Positions 41,766 through 50,180 of a stretch of DNA of 54,820 nt are shown here, piece by piece. Both the position numbers and the translations under genes were made by a program. This DNA comes from Planctomycetota bacterium (lineage in GTDB: Bacteria > Planctomycetota > Planctomycetia > Pirellulales > Lacipirellulaceae). Location of the stretch: the NCBI GenBank assembly GCA_013286045.1, contig JABDGM010000019.1:1-54820 (forward strand), in the 5' to 3' direction. Position 1 is the stretch's first letter, and each line of letters opens with the position of its first letter. Under the pieces are notes generated by a model that had not been told where the DNA came from, searched no databases, and was given only the letters and a program-made list of their open reading frames with translations.

Positions 41766-41944
41766 ACTAGGAATGACACGGATCGCGATTTGAAGTTTCG
41801 ATTGCTGCAAGAGTGGGATCGGCCCCTACAGTTGACGCACGTTGGCGCTCATTAGCGAAGCGGAATCATTCGAGGTAAGCTAAAAGTTGTCTGCAGTGCG
41901 GTAATAGACGTTCGTGTTCGGTTTTTTCCTGATCGTTAGTTCTT

Positions 41945-43885
41945 ATGAGTGATGATGCGGCCAACTTCGGCGGTCTTCGCGTGGCTTCGTTCGAAAGTCG
42001 CCGCGCGGAAGACATCGAACGCATGATCGCTCGCTTCGGCGGCGTGCCGTTTGTCAGCCCTTCGATGCGCGAAGTGCCCCTCGGCCACAATCGCGCGGCA
42101 ATAGAATTCGCAAATCGGCTCATCACGGGCGGAATTGACGTCGTGATTTTTCTCACAGGCGTCGGCACACGGTCACTGGTGCAACAGGTCGAGCGGCATG
42201 TGGACCGCGAGCAGTTCCTGGCGGCGGTGAGCGACGTGAAAACCGTTGTCCGCGGTCCCAAGCCGCTCGCGGTCCTCAAGGAACTTGGCATCACGCCGAC
42301 GATTGTCGTTCCCGAGCCGAACACTTGGCGGGACATTTTGGCGACGCTCGATGCGAAACTGCCCGTGACTAATTTAGTGGTCGGACTGCAGGAGTACGGA
42401 ATTACGAACCGCAGTCTCGTGGCAGGCCTCGAGGCGCGCGGCGCTACGGTGGAATCCGTCCACGTGTACGACTGGGCACTTCCCGAAGATTGCGGTCCGT
42501 TAGAAAGCAATATTCGACGCATCGCCAATGGCGAAATCGATGTCGTGATGTTTACTTCGGCCAATCAGGTGGTCAATTTGCTGAAGTTCGCAGATGAGCT
42601 TGGCGTATTGGAGGACGTGCGCAACGGATTTCGCAATGTCGTCGTCGCTTCGATTGGTCCCACGACTAGCGAAATGCTGCGCAACGAAGAACTGCCCGTC
42701 GATATGGAACCTTCGCACCCGAAGATGGGACATCTGGTGACCGAAGCCGCGGAGAAGACGGGAGAGCTGCTGCGCCATAAACGGGCGCTCGCGAAACAAG
42801 TTGGGGATTTCGGATTGCGGAGTTCGGATCGTGGTTTGGAAGTCGAAGACCACAATCTGTACGAAAGTCCGTTTCTCAAAGCTTGCCGACGGGAACCAAC
42901 GCCGTACACGCCGATCTGGCTGATGCGGCAGGCCGGGCGTTACATGCCCGAATATCGCAAGATTCGTGCCGAGTATGGATTTCTCGAGCTCTGCCGCAAT
43001 CCGCAACTTTGCAGCGAGATCATGTGCGTCGCCGTCGAGCGATTGGGTGTCGACGCAGCGATCGTGTTCTCGGACCTGTTGCCCATTCTCGAACCGATGG
43101 GGATGGATCTCGAATTTGCCAAGGGCGAAGGGCCGCAGATTCATAATCCTGTGCGCGAATCGGCGGATGTGGATCGCGTCGTCGAGGTGGAAAGCGTCGA
43201 GTCACTCCACTTCGTGATGGAAGCCGTTCGCCAGACACGCGCCGACCTGCCAGCGAACATCCCGCTCATTGGGTTTGCTGGTGCGCCATTCACGTTAGCG
43301 AGCTATGCGATCGAAGGCGGAGGGAGCCGCGAATTCTTGCACACGAAGACGCTAATGTATCGTGACCCGAGCGCCTGGGATGCGCTTATGGCCCGGCTCT
43401 CGCGTGCGATCGTGATTTATCTGAACGCGCAAATTGCTGCTGGCGCGCAGGCCGTGCAACTCTTTGACAGTTGGGTTGGGACACTTGGACCGGATGATTA
43501 CCGCAGTTATGTATTGCCGCACTTTCAGAAAATCATCGCCGGTATTACGCCAGGAGTTCCAATTATCAGCTTTGCCACAGGCAATCCGCAGCTGTTGCCG
43601 TTGTTGGCGGAAGCTGGGGCCGGCGTGGTGAGTGTAGATTGGCGCGTCCGGCTTGGGGATGCTTGGCGGACGATCGGCTACGATCGTGCGATCCAAGGCA
43701 ATTTCGAGCCGATGGCACTCCTGGCCGGTGTGAACGAAATTCGGCGTCGCGCGGCGAGTATTCTCGATCAGGCTGCGGGCCGACCGGGCCACATTTTCAA
43801 CCTCGGCCACGGCGTGCTTCAGCAAACGCCGCCCGAAAACGCGCGGGCGCTGGTGGACATAGTGCACGAGATTTCTAGTCGATAG
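41945..43885 (+). CDS. Uroporphyrinogen-III synthase/uroporphyrinogen decarboxylase fusion
   Basis: 646 residues in one open frame. Residues 1 to about 275 are HemD: GLRVASFESRRAEDIERMI, VVIFLTGVGTRSLVQQVE, then VMFTSANQVVNLL and VVASIGPTTSEMLRNE. Residues about 305-646 are HemE: SPFLKACRREPTPYTPIWL, MRQAGRYMPEYRKIR, LIGFAGAPFTLASYAIEGGG, SWVGTLGPDDYR and GHIFNLGHGV. The two enzymes act one after the other in tetrapyrrole synthesis (hydroxymethylbilane to uroporphyrinogen III to coproporphyrinogen III), so fusion makes sense. The joining part (about 283-303, GDFGLRSSDRGLEVE) looks like translated repeat DNA. No ATG fits a separate HemE start. It is followed by a hairpin at 43890. Confidence 0.93.
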   Translation: MSDDAANFGGLRVASFESRRAEDIERMIARFGGVPFVSPSMREVPLGHNRAAIEFANRLITGGIDVVIFLTGVGTRSLVQQVERHVDREQFLAAVSDVKTVVRGPKPLAVLKELGITPTIVVPEPNTWRDILATLDAKLPVTNLVVGLQEYGITNRSLVAGLEARGATVESVHVYDWALPEDCGPLESNIRRIANGEIDVVMFTSANQVVNLLKFADELGVLEDVRNGFRNVVVASIGPTTSEMLRNEELPVDMEPSHPKMGHLVTEAAEKTGELLRHKRALAKQVGDFGLRSSDRGLEVEDHNLYESPFLKACRREPTPYTPIWLMRQAGRYMPEYRKIRAEYGFLELCRNPQLCSEIMCVAVERLGVDAAIVFSDLLPILEPMGMDLEFAKGEGPQIHNPVRESADVDRVVEVESVESLHFVMEAVRQTRADLPANIPLIGFAGAPFTLASYAIEGGGSREFLHTKTLMYRDPSAWDALMARLSRAIVIYLNAQIAAGAQAVQLFDSWVGTLGPDDYRSYVLPHFQKIIAGITPGVPIISFATGNPQLLPLLAEAGAGVVSVDWRVRLGDAWRTIGYDRAIQGNFEPMALLAGVNEIRRRAASILDQAAGRPGHIFNLGHGVLQQTPPENARALVDIVHEISSR

Positions 43886-43889
43886 TCAG

Positions 43890-43922
43890 TTGAAGGCCCT
43901 CAGCTTGGCCGAGGGCCTTCAA
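43890..43922. terminator. Hairpin between hemDE and the PDZ gene
   Basis: A perfect 12-pair stem (arms 43890-43901 and 43911-43922, TTGAAGGCCCTC and its complement) with a nine-base loop, four bases after the hemDE stop. There is no T-run. It lies between convergent genes and may serve both. Confidence 0.65.
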
Positions 43923-43939
43923 AGTGGCCGCAATTGCCG

Positions 43940-44522
43940 CTAAACACTTTTTTGCAGATTGTCGATGTCGCCCTGAGCACTTTGAATCTGCTTTTCGAGA
44001 AGTTTGATTTGTTGCTCAGCCTGGAATCCACCCCTCTGTTCCCAGACCTTCACTTGAGACTGCAACGAGGCCACTTTCCTCTGCAGCGCTACAAGTTCTG
44101 CCTTTGCGGCTGGCGTAAGTGCGCCCGAGGGTAACGTCACTCCAAAAAAGTCGCGGACAATAGTTTGTTTCGTGCGACCATCTTGAACCTGTAAGTGAAG
44201 GCTCGTGGCGTTTTCACTTCCCGCCAGCTTCAAGGCAGATGTCCAAAGAATTGGGGGTAGTTGTTTTAAATCCGTTGACGGTCAGGATGATGTCGCCGAC
44301 TTTGAGGCCGGCTTGCGCAAAACGACCGCCTGGCGTGATCGATGTGATGCGATACCCTTGGCCGTTTATGTATTGCCCGTTGAAGCCGAATTTCGGCAAC
44401 TCGTTTTGGTTGGTCGTTGGTGCAGGTGCGCTTGGTTGACCAGCGACAGCGAGTTTAGCCGTTGCTACGACAACAATTCCAAATGTCAGTAAGCCTACGG
44501 TCATCCCATAGCGAAGTTTCAT
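43940..44522 (-). pseudogene. Exported PDZ-type protein split by a frameshift
   Basis: Frame 1 (44522 to 44214, 102 codons) has a signal peptide and the start of a PDZ domain: YRITSITPGGRFAQAGLKVG, DIILTVNGFKTTTPNS, then a stop after LEAGGK. Frame 2 (44233 to 43940) carries on with KLAGSENATSLHLQVQDG, the missing end of the PDZ fold, RTKQTIVRDFFGV and a coiled-coil (QRKVASLQSQVKVWEQRG and QIKLLEKQIQSAQGDIDNL). A shift by one base near 44230-44240 would join them into a protein of about 190 residues. It is either a real lesion, an assembly error or a recoding site. The gene converges on hemDE. Confidence 0.75.
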
Positions 44523-44734
44523 TTCAAAGTCCCCAGAGTAGAGTTGGTGTTTTGCCGCATCCGATACGTTCAGAGCGGCTAACGCTCTAACGGGGAAGCA
44601 GTGCCACTGTTACAGCAGTGCGCCAGAAAAGCGGTTCGCCCGATGGCAGCCGCCGCGATGGATAAGTGCCGATAGTTGCGGCTGCACGCGGCTGCAAATG
44701 TGGAATCGGCGAAGGTCTGAGTGCAGCGGTTGTT

Positions 44735-45751
44735 CTACGCAACGCTGCAATTGATCGAGTCGATCAGTTGCCGCAATCGGCCCAAGCTGCGTCGATTGAA
44801 GTGGAAGACGAGCCGGGCAGGAGTTGTTGCAGTCGTCGTTCCGTTAATCTGCAGGTTTGTCTCCTGTTGAAAGCCACCAGAGTTGAGGATGTCGGAGAAA
44901 TCGCGCTGCATGGCGCCGAGCTTCGATTCGGCGAGGGGCTTTTTTAGCCGCAGCACTAGGCGATTATTCACGTACTCCATGTCGTCGAACACGTGATAGA
45001 ACCGCAGGATCTCGTCGACGGTTTCATCCACGCTCTCTGTCACCCGAAATAGCGACAAATCTTCGGCCGCGATCATTTTGCCGTCGAGCAGGTGTTTGTG
45101 AACATAGGCAAGCCAGTCTTTCCAAAACGTACCTCCAGGCGCGTCGAGAAAGACAAGGGGCATGAGTTCGCGCTTGCCGGTCTGGAGGAGCGTAAGTACC
45201 TCGAACGCTTCATCGAGCGTTCCAAAGCCGCCGGGCAGGCAGACGACGGCATCGCATTCCTTCACGAACATGAGCTTGCGCGTGAAGAAGTACTTCATGG
45301 TGACGAGTTTTTCGTCGCCGTGGATAATTTCATTGGCCGATTGCTCGAAAGGCAGCATGATGTTGATGCCCATCGAGCGGCCGCGGCCGGCGCCGCGATG
45401 GCCGGCTTCCATGATGCCCGTGGATGCGCCAGTTACCACAAACCAGCCGTTATCCGCCATCGCCTTGCCGAGTTGCTCGGCAGCCTGATACGCGGGTGCG
45501 GACCGTGGCGTGCGTGCCGAGCCAAAGACAGTGACTTTGCGCTGAGTGCGGTACGGAGCGAAGACCGTGAACGCTCGCCGCAATTCGCGGAGCGTTTGGC
45601 TGAGGATTTTGAGATCTTCTTCCGGCGTGTGTTCGGCCGGCAGATTCTCGGCGGCCTTGCGCAAGCGGCGAATGGCATCCGCGATTTGCTCGCGGCTGGT
45701 CGGCGATGCACCGTCGCCGTTGGAGAGCGATCCGAATCCGTTATCGCTCAC
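44735..45751 (-). CDS. LOG-family (lysine-decarboxylase-like) protein
   Basis: 338 residues. VTVFGSARTPRSAPAYQAAE starts a Rossmann-like domain at about 73, VVTGASTGIMEAGHRGA corresponds to GGG..G.M, and the hallmark PGGFGTLDEAFEVLTLLQTG is near 173. The family includes cytokinin-activating phosphoribohydrolases and nucleotide-5'-monophosphate nucleosidases such as PpnN. The extra N-terminal part (1-70) is helical, and the C-terminus (290-338) is an extension with no motif. The start is a GTG with AGG six bases upstream. Confidence 0.9.
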   Translation of the reverse strand: MSDNGFGSLSNGDGASPTSREQIADAIRRLRKAAENLPAEHTPEEDLKILSQTLRELRRAFTVFAPYRTQRKVTVFGSARTPRSAPAYQAAEQLGKAMADNGWFVVTGASTGIMEAGHRGAGRGRSMGINIMLPFEQSANEIIHGDEKLVTMKYFFTRKLMFVKECDAVVCLPGGFGTLDEAFEVLTLLQTGKRELMPLVFLDAPGGTFWKDWLAYVHKHLLDGKMIAAEDLSLFRVTESVDETVDEILRFYHVFDDMEYVNNRLVLRLKKPLAESKLGAMQRDFSDILNSGGFQQETNLQINGTTTATTPARLVFHFNRRSLGRLRQLIDSINCSVA

Positions 45752-45859
45752 TTAATACCTCGCTCGCCTGCCATGCTCTCGCGAGGCTGCCGAGCGGGAG
45801 CATGGAATTGTTGTTGCATGCCCACACTGGCCCGCGGGGCATGCCACCTTGGAACCGCG

Positions 45860-46105
45860 CTAGGCGGCCGGGTGGCGATAGTACTGATACGCCAGCAGAA
45901 CTTCGTATAGATCGGCCGAGATCGTGATCTGGTCGTCTTCGAAGTCGCTCAACCAGGTGCGGCGGCTGGCGACCGCGTCGGCCAGCAGCGGCAATACTTC
46001 GCTCAACTCGACGGTGACAGTCGCTGCCTGGTTGTTGCTAGCGGGGCGAGTTGGGGCCTGCTTTTCGGCCGGACCGCGATAGATTTTCAGATTCGACCGG
46101 GCCAT
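45860..46105 (-). CDS. Small protein of unknown function
   Basis: 81 residues. It has a basic N-terminus (ARSNLKIYRGPAEKQAP) and an acidic, well-structured part: TVTVELSEVLPLLADAVASR, RTWLSDFEDDQITISADLYE, VLLAYQYYRHPAA. No family comes to mind; small proteins of this pattern occur in planctomycetes. ATG 46105 is chosen with AAGGAAG upstream. The open frame continues to 46267 without protein-like sequence. It stands between the LOG gene and tex. Confidence 0.65.
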   Translation of the reverse strand: MARSNLKIYRGPAEKQAPTRPASNNQAATVTVELSEVLPLLADAVASRRTWLSDFEDDQITISADLYEVLLAYQYYRHPAA

Positions 46106-46448
46106 GGGCTGCTTCCTTACATGCCAGTGGGGGTGTCCAGCGAAGCGCAGCGTCTTGCCGCCTCCCAAAGCGCCTTCGCTTTGGATTCGCATCGACAATG
46201 ATCGGCATACCGCCCTTAACGGATTAACCTTCTTTCCGATTAACTCCTGATTTTTGGGGCATACCAACTAGCATGAAAGCAATGAAGTGGTGGAAACTGC
46301 CGACAAATGCCACAATAAGGCAGTTGCATGCTGAATGCATGTTGCGAGATACTGGATGCGCGCTGCTAGCTATGCGAGTTAGGTAGCGCCGCTTTAGAAT
46401 CTATGGTCCGGCATCTCGCCTTCCGTAAAGTCCCCGTTCGGCTTCTTC
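46106..46448. other. Divergent intergenic region before tex
   Basis: No gene is seen in 343 bases. A perfect eight-pair hairpin CCAAAGCG-CCTT-CGCTTTGG lies at 46165-46184. The stretch must contain the promoters of the small gene and of tex; I cannot identify their boxes with confidence. Confidence 0.45.
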
Positions 46449-49010
46449 ATGGCATCCGCGATATCGATTGACTTCGGCCGCCTCACGCGCGAGCTGGGCA
46501 TCGACCAGGACAAAATCGCCCGGACTGTCGCCCTATTGGACGACGGCAATACGGTGCCATTTATTACCAGGTACCGCCGCGATCAAACCGGCGGTCTGGA
46601 TGAAGAGCAAATCGGCCGCATCCGCGAGAGCATCATCAAGCTTCGCCTGCTCGACGAACGAAAGCAAACGATCCTGCGGTCAATCGAATCGCAGCACGCG
46701 CTGACCGATGAGCTCCGCGAGCAGATCGCACGGGCCGACAGCGTGAAGCGGCTCGAGGATTTGTATCTTCCTTATCGCCCCAAGAAACAAACGCTTGCCA
46801 CGAAAGCGCATGAGCAGGGTCTTGCGCCGCTCGCCAACGAAATTTTGACACAGGACAAGGCGGCCGCCGATCTCGACAAGCGCGCCGCGGATTTCATTAA
46901 TACAGACAAAGGCATTCCCGATGCGGCCACGGCGCTGTTAGGCGCTGGTCACATTTTGGCGGAGCAATTCAGTGAAGATCCTGAGGTTCGCCAGAAGGTG
47001 CGGAAGCTGTACCGCAAATCGGGCAAGCTCGTCAGCGCAAAGCTTGAGGACAATCCGAAGAAGAATCAGCAGTTTCACGACTACCTCGATTTTCGCGAAC
47101 CGCTGAGCCGCATCCCGCCCCACCGAGTGCTGGCGATCAACCGCGGCGAGCGGGCGAAGGTGCTTCGCGTCCAAGTTGAGGCCGATGCGGCGGCAATCGA
47201 GGAACTTGGCATCGAACAATTGGTGCCGCCCGATCATGCGCACAAGGATTTCCTAACGGGATGCGTTCGCGACGCGCTCGCGAGGTTAATTCTGCCGAGT
47301 CTCGAACGCGAAGCTCGCCGCGAACTGACGGAAAAGGCGGAAACGCATGCCGTCGAAGTGTTCGCCCGCAATTTGCGGAATCTCTTGCTGCAGCCGCCGT
47401 TACCAGGCCGGCGTGTGCTGGCGGTCGACCCGGGCTACAAGAATGGCTGCAAGCTCGCGGCGCTCGATGAATTCGGTAAGCTACTCGCGCACGATGTAAT
47501 GTTCGTCATCGGCAGCGACGAGCAAAAAGCCACTGGCAGGGCGAAGCTGGTCGCGTTTATCACCGAGCATAATGTGAGCGTGATTGCGATCGGCAACGGT
47601 ACCGCGTGCCGGCAGATGGAACAGTTGATCGCTGAGGCATTGGCGACCGAGCTTAAAGACCAAGATGTTCACTACGTGGTTGTAAACGAAGCGGGGGCCA
47701 GCGTTTACTCCACCAGCGAAGTGGGGCGTGAGGAGTTTCCGGAGTGCGACGCAATCCAGCGTAGTGCCATCTCAATCGGCCGCCGCTTACAGGATCCGCT
47801 GAGCGAGTTAGTGAAGATTGATCCCGCCAGCATTGGCGTGGGTTTGTATCAGCACGATGCCCGCGCCAAACATCTGCGCGATTCGCTCGACGACGTCGTC
47901 CAGTCATGCGTCAGTTTCGTTGGTGTGGAGCTTAATAGCGCAAGCACACCGCTGTTGCGCTATGTTTCGGGCATGAATCAATTGACGGCCCGCCGCGTTT
48001 ACGAGCATCGCCAAACGAACGGGCCGTTCAAAAGTCGGCAACAGTTGCTGGAAGTCAGCGGTTTGGGCAATGCGACATTCGTACAGGCTGCCGGATTTTT
48101 GAAAATCGTCGGTGGCGACCAACCGCTCGACGCCACCTGGATTCACCCCGAGAATTATGAAGCCGCCGACAAGCTTCTGGCCAAGCTGGGCATCGATCCG
48201 GCCTCTGTCGCGAGCGGCGCGAGCGCGACGCAGATTCGCGAAGCTGTTGCCACGCTGGATCGTCAGACGCTAGCCACCGAACTTGGCGTCGGGCGACTAG
48301 CGCTCGACGATATGATCGAAGCGCTTTGTCGGCCCGGCCGCGATCCTCGCGAGGATTTGCCGCCGCCGATTTTCCGCAAAGACGTTGTCAAATTCGAAGA
48401 TCTGCAAGCCGGAATGGAGCTGCGCGGCACGGTTCTGAACGTCGTCGATTTCGGCGCGTTCGTCGATGTCGGGCTCTCCGATAGCGGGCTCATTCACATC
48501 AGCCAGCTAAGTGCGGGCTACGTGCGCGACCCGCACGAGGTGGTTGCCGTCGGCGATCAAGTGCGGGTGTGGGTTTCGGCGATCGATCAACAGCGGCGCC
48601 GCGTGGCACTCACAATGATCGCGCCCGGCACCGAACGCCCTCAGCCGGCGAAATCCCGTCGCGGTGGCCGACGGCGGCCGGAAGGCGCCGCGCGGCAGCG
48701 GCCTCAACAGCAACCGGCGGAAGGCGGCCAAGCCTTACCTGATAGAGCGGAACGCCCACGGCGTCCGGCCGGCAAGCCGCGACGCGATCGCCGCGGTCCG
48801 CCGCAACGCCAGCCGCGCACGGGTACTTACGAGAAGCGCGCACCGAAACAACGCGTTCCGATCACGAAAGAGATGGAAGAGGGTAAGGCGTATTTGCGAT
48901 CGTTCGGCGACCTGCTGCAATTCCAAAAGAAGAAGCAGGAGCACGATGGTGGCGAATCGCAACCGGGCGGCCAAGAACCGCCCGCCAATGCCAACGGGGC
49001 AACGCCATGA
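46449..49010 (+). CDS. tex: Tex-family S1 RNA-binding protein with basic tail
   Basis: 853 residues. The N-terminal Tex part has FITRYRRDQTGGLDEEQIGR (about 38-57) and LEDLYLPYRPKKQTLATKA. Then come a YqgF/RNase H-like domain (VLAVDPGYKNGCKLAALDE, near 323), helix-hairpin-helix repeats (RQLLEVSGLGNATFVQAAG), and an S1 domain at about 649-720 (GMELRGTVLNVVDFGAFVDV). After 725 lies a tail of about 125 residues rich in Arg, Pro and Gln, ending in a helical piece KEMEEGKAYLRSFGDLLQF. Tex binds RNA and affects transcription; the tail is longer than usual. The stop codon overlaps the next gene's start. Confidence 0.94.
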   Translation: MASAISIDFGRLTRELGIDQDKIARTVALLDDGNTVPFITRYRRDQTGGLDEEQIGRIRESIIKLRLLDERKQTILRSIESQHALTDELREQIARADSVKRLEDLYLPYRPKKQTLATKAHEQGLAPLANEILTQDKAAADLDKRAADFINTDKGIPDAATALLGAGHILAEQFSEDPEVRQKVRKLYRKSGKLVSAKLEDNPKKNQQFHDYLDFREPLSRIPPHRVLAINRGERAKVLRVQVEADAAAIEELGIEQLVPPDHAHKDFLTGCVRDALARLILPSLEREARRELTEKAETHAVEVFARNLRNLLLQPPLPGRRVLAVDPGYKNGCKLAALDEFGKLLAHDVMFVIGSDEQKATGRAKLVAFITEHNVSVIAIGNGTACRQMEQLIAEALATELKDQDVHYVVVNEAGASVYSTSEVGREEFPECDAIQRSAISIGRRLQDPLSELVKIDPASIGVGLYQHDARAKHLRDSLDDVVQSCVSFVGVELNSASTPLLRYVSGMNQLTARRVYEHRQTNGPFKSRQQLLEVSGLGNATFVQAAGFLKIVGGDQPLDATWIHPENYEAADKLLAKLGIDPASVASGASATQIREAVATLDRQTLATELGVGRLALDDMIEALCRPGRDPREDLPPPIFRKDVVKFEDLQAGMELRGTVLNVVDFGAFVDVGLSDSGLIHISQLSAGYVRDPHEVVAVGDQVRVWVSAIDQQRRRVALTMIAPGTERPQPAKSRRGGRRRPEGAARQRPQQQPAEGGQALPDRAERPRRPAGKPRRDRRGPPQRQPRTGTYEKRAPKQRVPITKEMEEGKAYLRSFGDLLQFQKKKQEHDGGESQPGGQEPPANANGATP

Positions 49011-49489
49011 GCTTCCGCGAGCGCCTGCAACGTGCCACCGAGCGCGGCAAGCAAATTCGTGCCGCCCAGCAGAACGAAGCTGCGGCGAAAGCGCTCAGCG
49101 AAGAAGAATGCCGCCGCCGGCATTCGCAGTATCGCAACGAGCTCACGGATCACATCGAGAAAGTTCTCGGCGACTTGGCCGAGAATTTCCCTGGCTTCCG
49201 CATGGAGACAATTGTTGACGAGGCAGGTTGGGGTGCGGCCGTCAGCCGTGACGACTTCGGCCTCACCGCCGGCAAGCGCAACACGTTCTTCAGCCGGATG
49301 CGGATCGTTGTCAGTCCATACAGCCAATATCACGTGCTCGACATCTCGGCGAAGGGCGCCGTGCGAAACAAAGAGATCCTCAGCCGCAATCATTATCAGC
49401 AGCTAAGCGATGTCGATTTGCAGACTTTCCGCGAGCTAATCGAGAGTTGGGCGCTTGATTACGCGGAACTTTACTCGGCCGCCGTCTGA
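49007..49489 (+). CDS. Protein of unknown function coupled to tex
   Basis: 160 residues. It starts with a charged helix (SFRERLQRATERGKQIRAAQ), followed by EKVLGDLAENFPGFRMETIV and RMRIVVSPYSQYHVLDISAK. The family is unknown to me. Its ATG overlaps the tex stop codon (ATGA), so it is translated with it and probably works with Tex. It ends with an overlap of 19 bases with the convergent gene at 49471. Confidence 0.8.
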   Translation: MSFRERLQRATERGKQIRAAQQNEAAAKALSEEECRRRHSQYRNELTDHIEKVLGDLAENFPGFRMETIVDEAGWGAAVSRDDFGLTAGKRNTFFSRMRIVVSPYSQYHVLDISAKGAVRNKEILSRNHYQQLSDVDLQTFRELIESWALDYAELYSAAV

Positions 49490-50127
49490 GAATGCTCTGG
49501 CCGCAAGCGGCGACCTGGCATAACGCGCTCGGCCCTCGCGGTGAGCGGAACTTCACCCTTCCACATCGGCAACTTGGTTAGCCAACTAGGCATAAATGCG
49601 GAATCCGGCGCCGAAATGGTGACTGAAATTCGATCTTCTCCGCGAGCCTGGAATCGCTGCCCGATCGGGCGACCGTTCTGAAGCACGGTCAACTGCAATC
49701 GGCTCCCCAATTGCGGGTATTCCGTGAGCCTTCGTTCCACTGCGGCGCAAATGCTCTCGTAAGTAGCGCGAGGCAAAATCGATTCGGACGCTCCCGCGCG
49801 TGCTGCCAACTTAAGCGTGTGGTCGGCTGCGCACACGTAAGCGAAGGTAATCAGTTGGCTGGCGGCAATCGCAAGTACTGCCGAGGCGGCCGCCCATTTT
49901 AAGATCCAACGGGCGTCCCGCGACGAAGTGGGTTTCGAGATGTCGCTAACGAAAGATGAGTCAGCCCCCGGCACTGCCGGGGGTTCTACGGGCGCGACGA
50001 GGCCTGGAGTTTCGCAAACCCCCGGTAGAGCCGGAGGCTGACTAACGAGTTCAAGTTCTGCCGGCGAAAGCAGTTTGGGGCGATCGAAATGGCTCAGCAA
50101 TTCTAGGGAGTTATGGTCCGCATCCAT
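49471..50127 (-). CDS. TadE-like membrane protein
   Basis: 218 residues. A Pro-rich cytosolic part (1-60) leads to one membrane helix (about 75-95, AAASAVLAIAASQLITFAY), then AADHTLKLAARAGASESILP and YESICAAVERRLTEYPQLG, then a beta-rich part. The order of a helix followed by AARAGA is as in TadE/TadG pseudopilins, which sit in type II-like pilus systems. It is a remote likeness only. Its end overlaps the convergent gene. Confidence 0.65.
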   Translation of the reverse strand: MDADHNSLELLSHFDRPKLLSPAELELVSQPPALPGVCETPGLVAPVEPPAVPGADSSFVSDISKPTSSRDARWILKWAAASAVLAIAASQLITFAYVCAADHTLKLAARAGASESILPRATYESICAAVERRLTEYPQLGSRLQLTVLQNGRPIGQRFQARGEDRISVTISAPDSAFMPSWLTKLPMWKGEVPLTARAERVMPGRRLRPEHSQTAAE

Positions 50128-50180
50128 TCCTCCAAACTAGTTGCCGCACCACAGGGCAGCAAATTGCGCCCCTACAATCC

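Larger units (their letters stand above)
41018..41944. other. Gene-poor stretch between divergent folK and hemDE
   Basis: No secure gene lies in 927 bases. It holds a REP-like inverted repeat (41034-41167), a minus-strand terminator with a short coding-like reading frame behind it (41189-41400), and a CACGGAG-type repeat (41733-41765). The promoters of folK and hemDE must lie at its two ends, but I cannot point to them. Confidence 0.6.
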
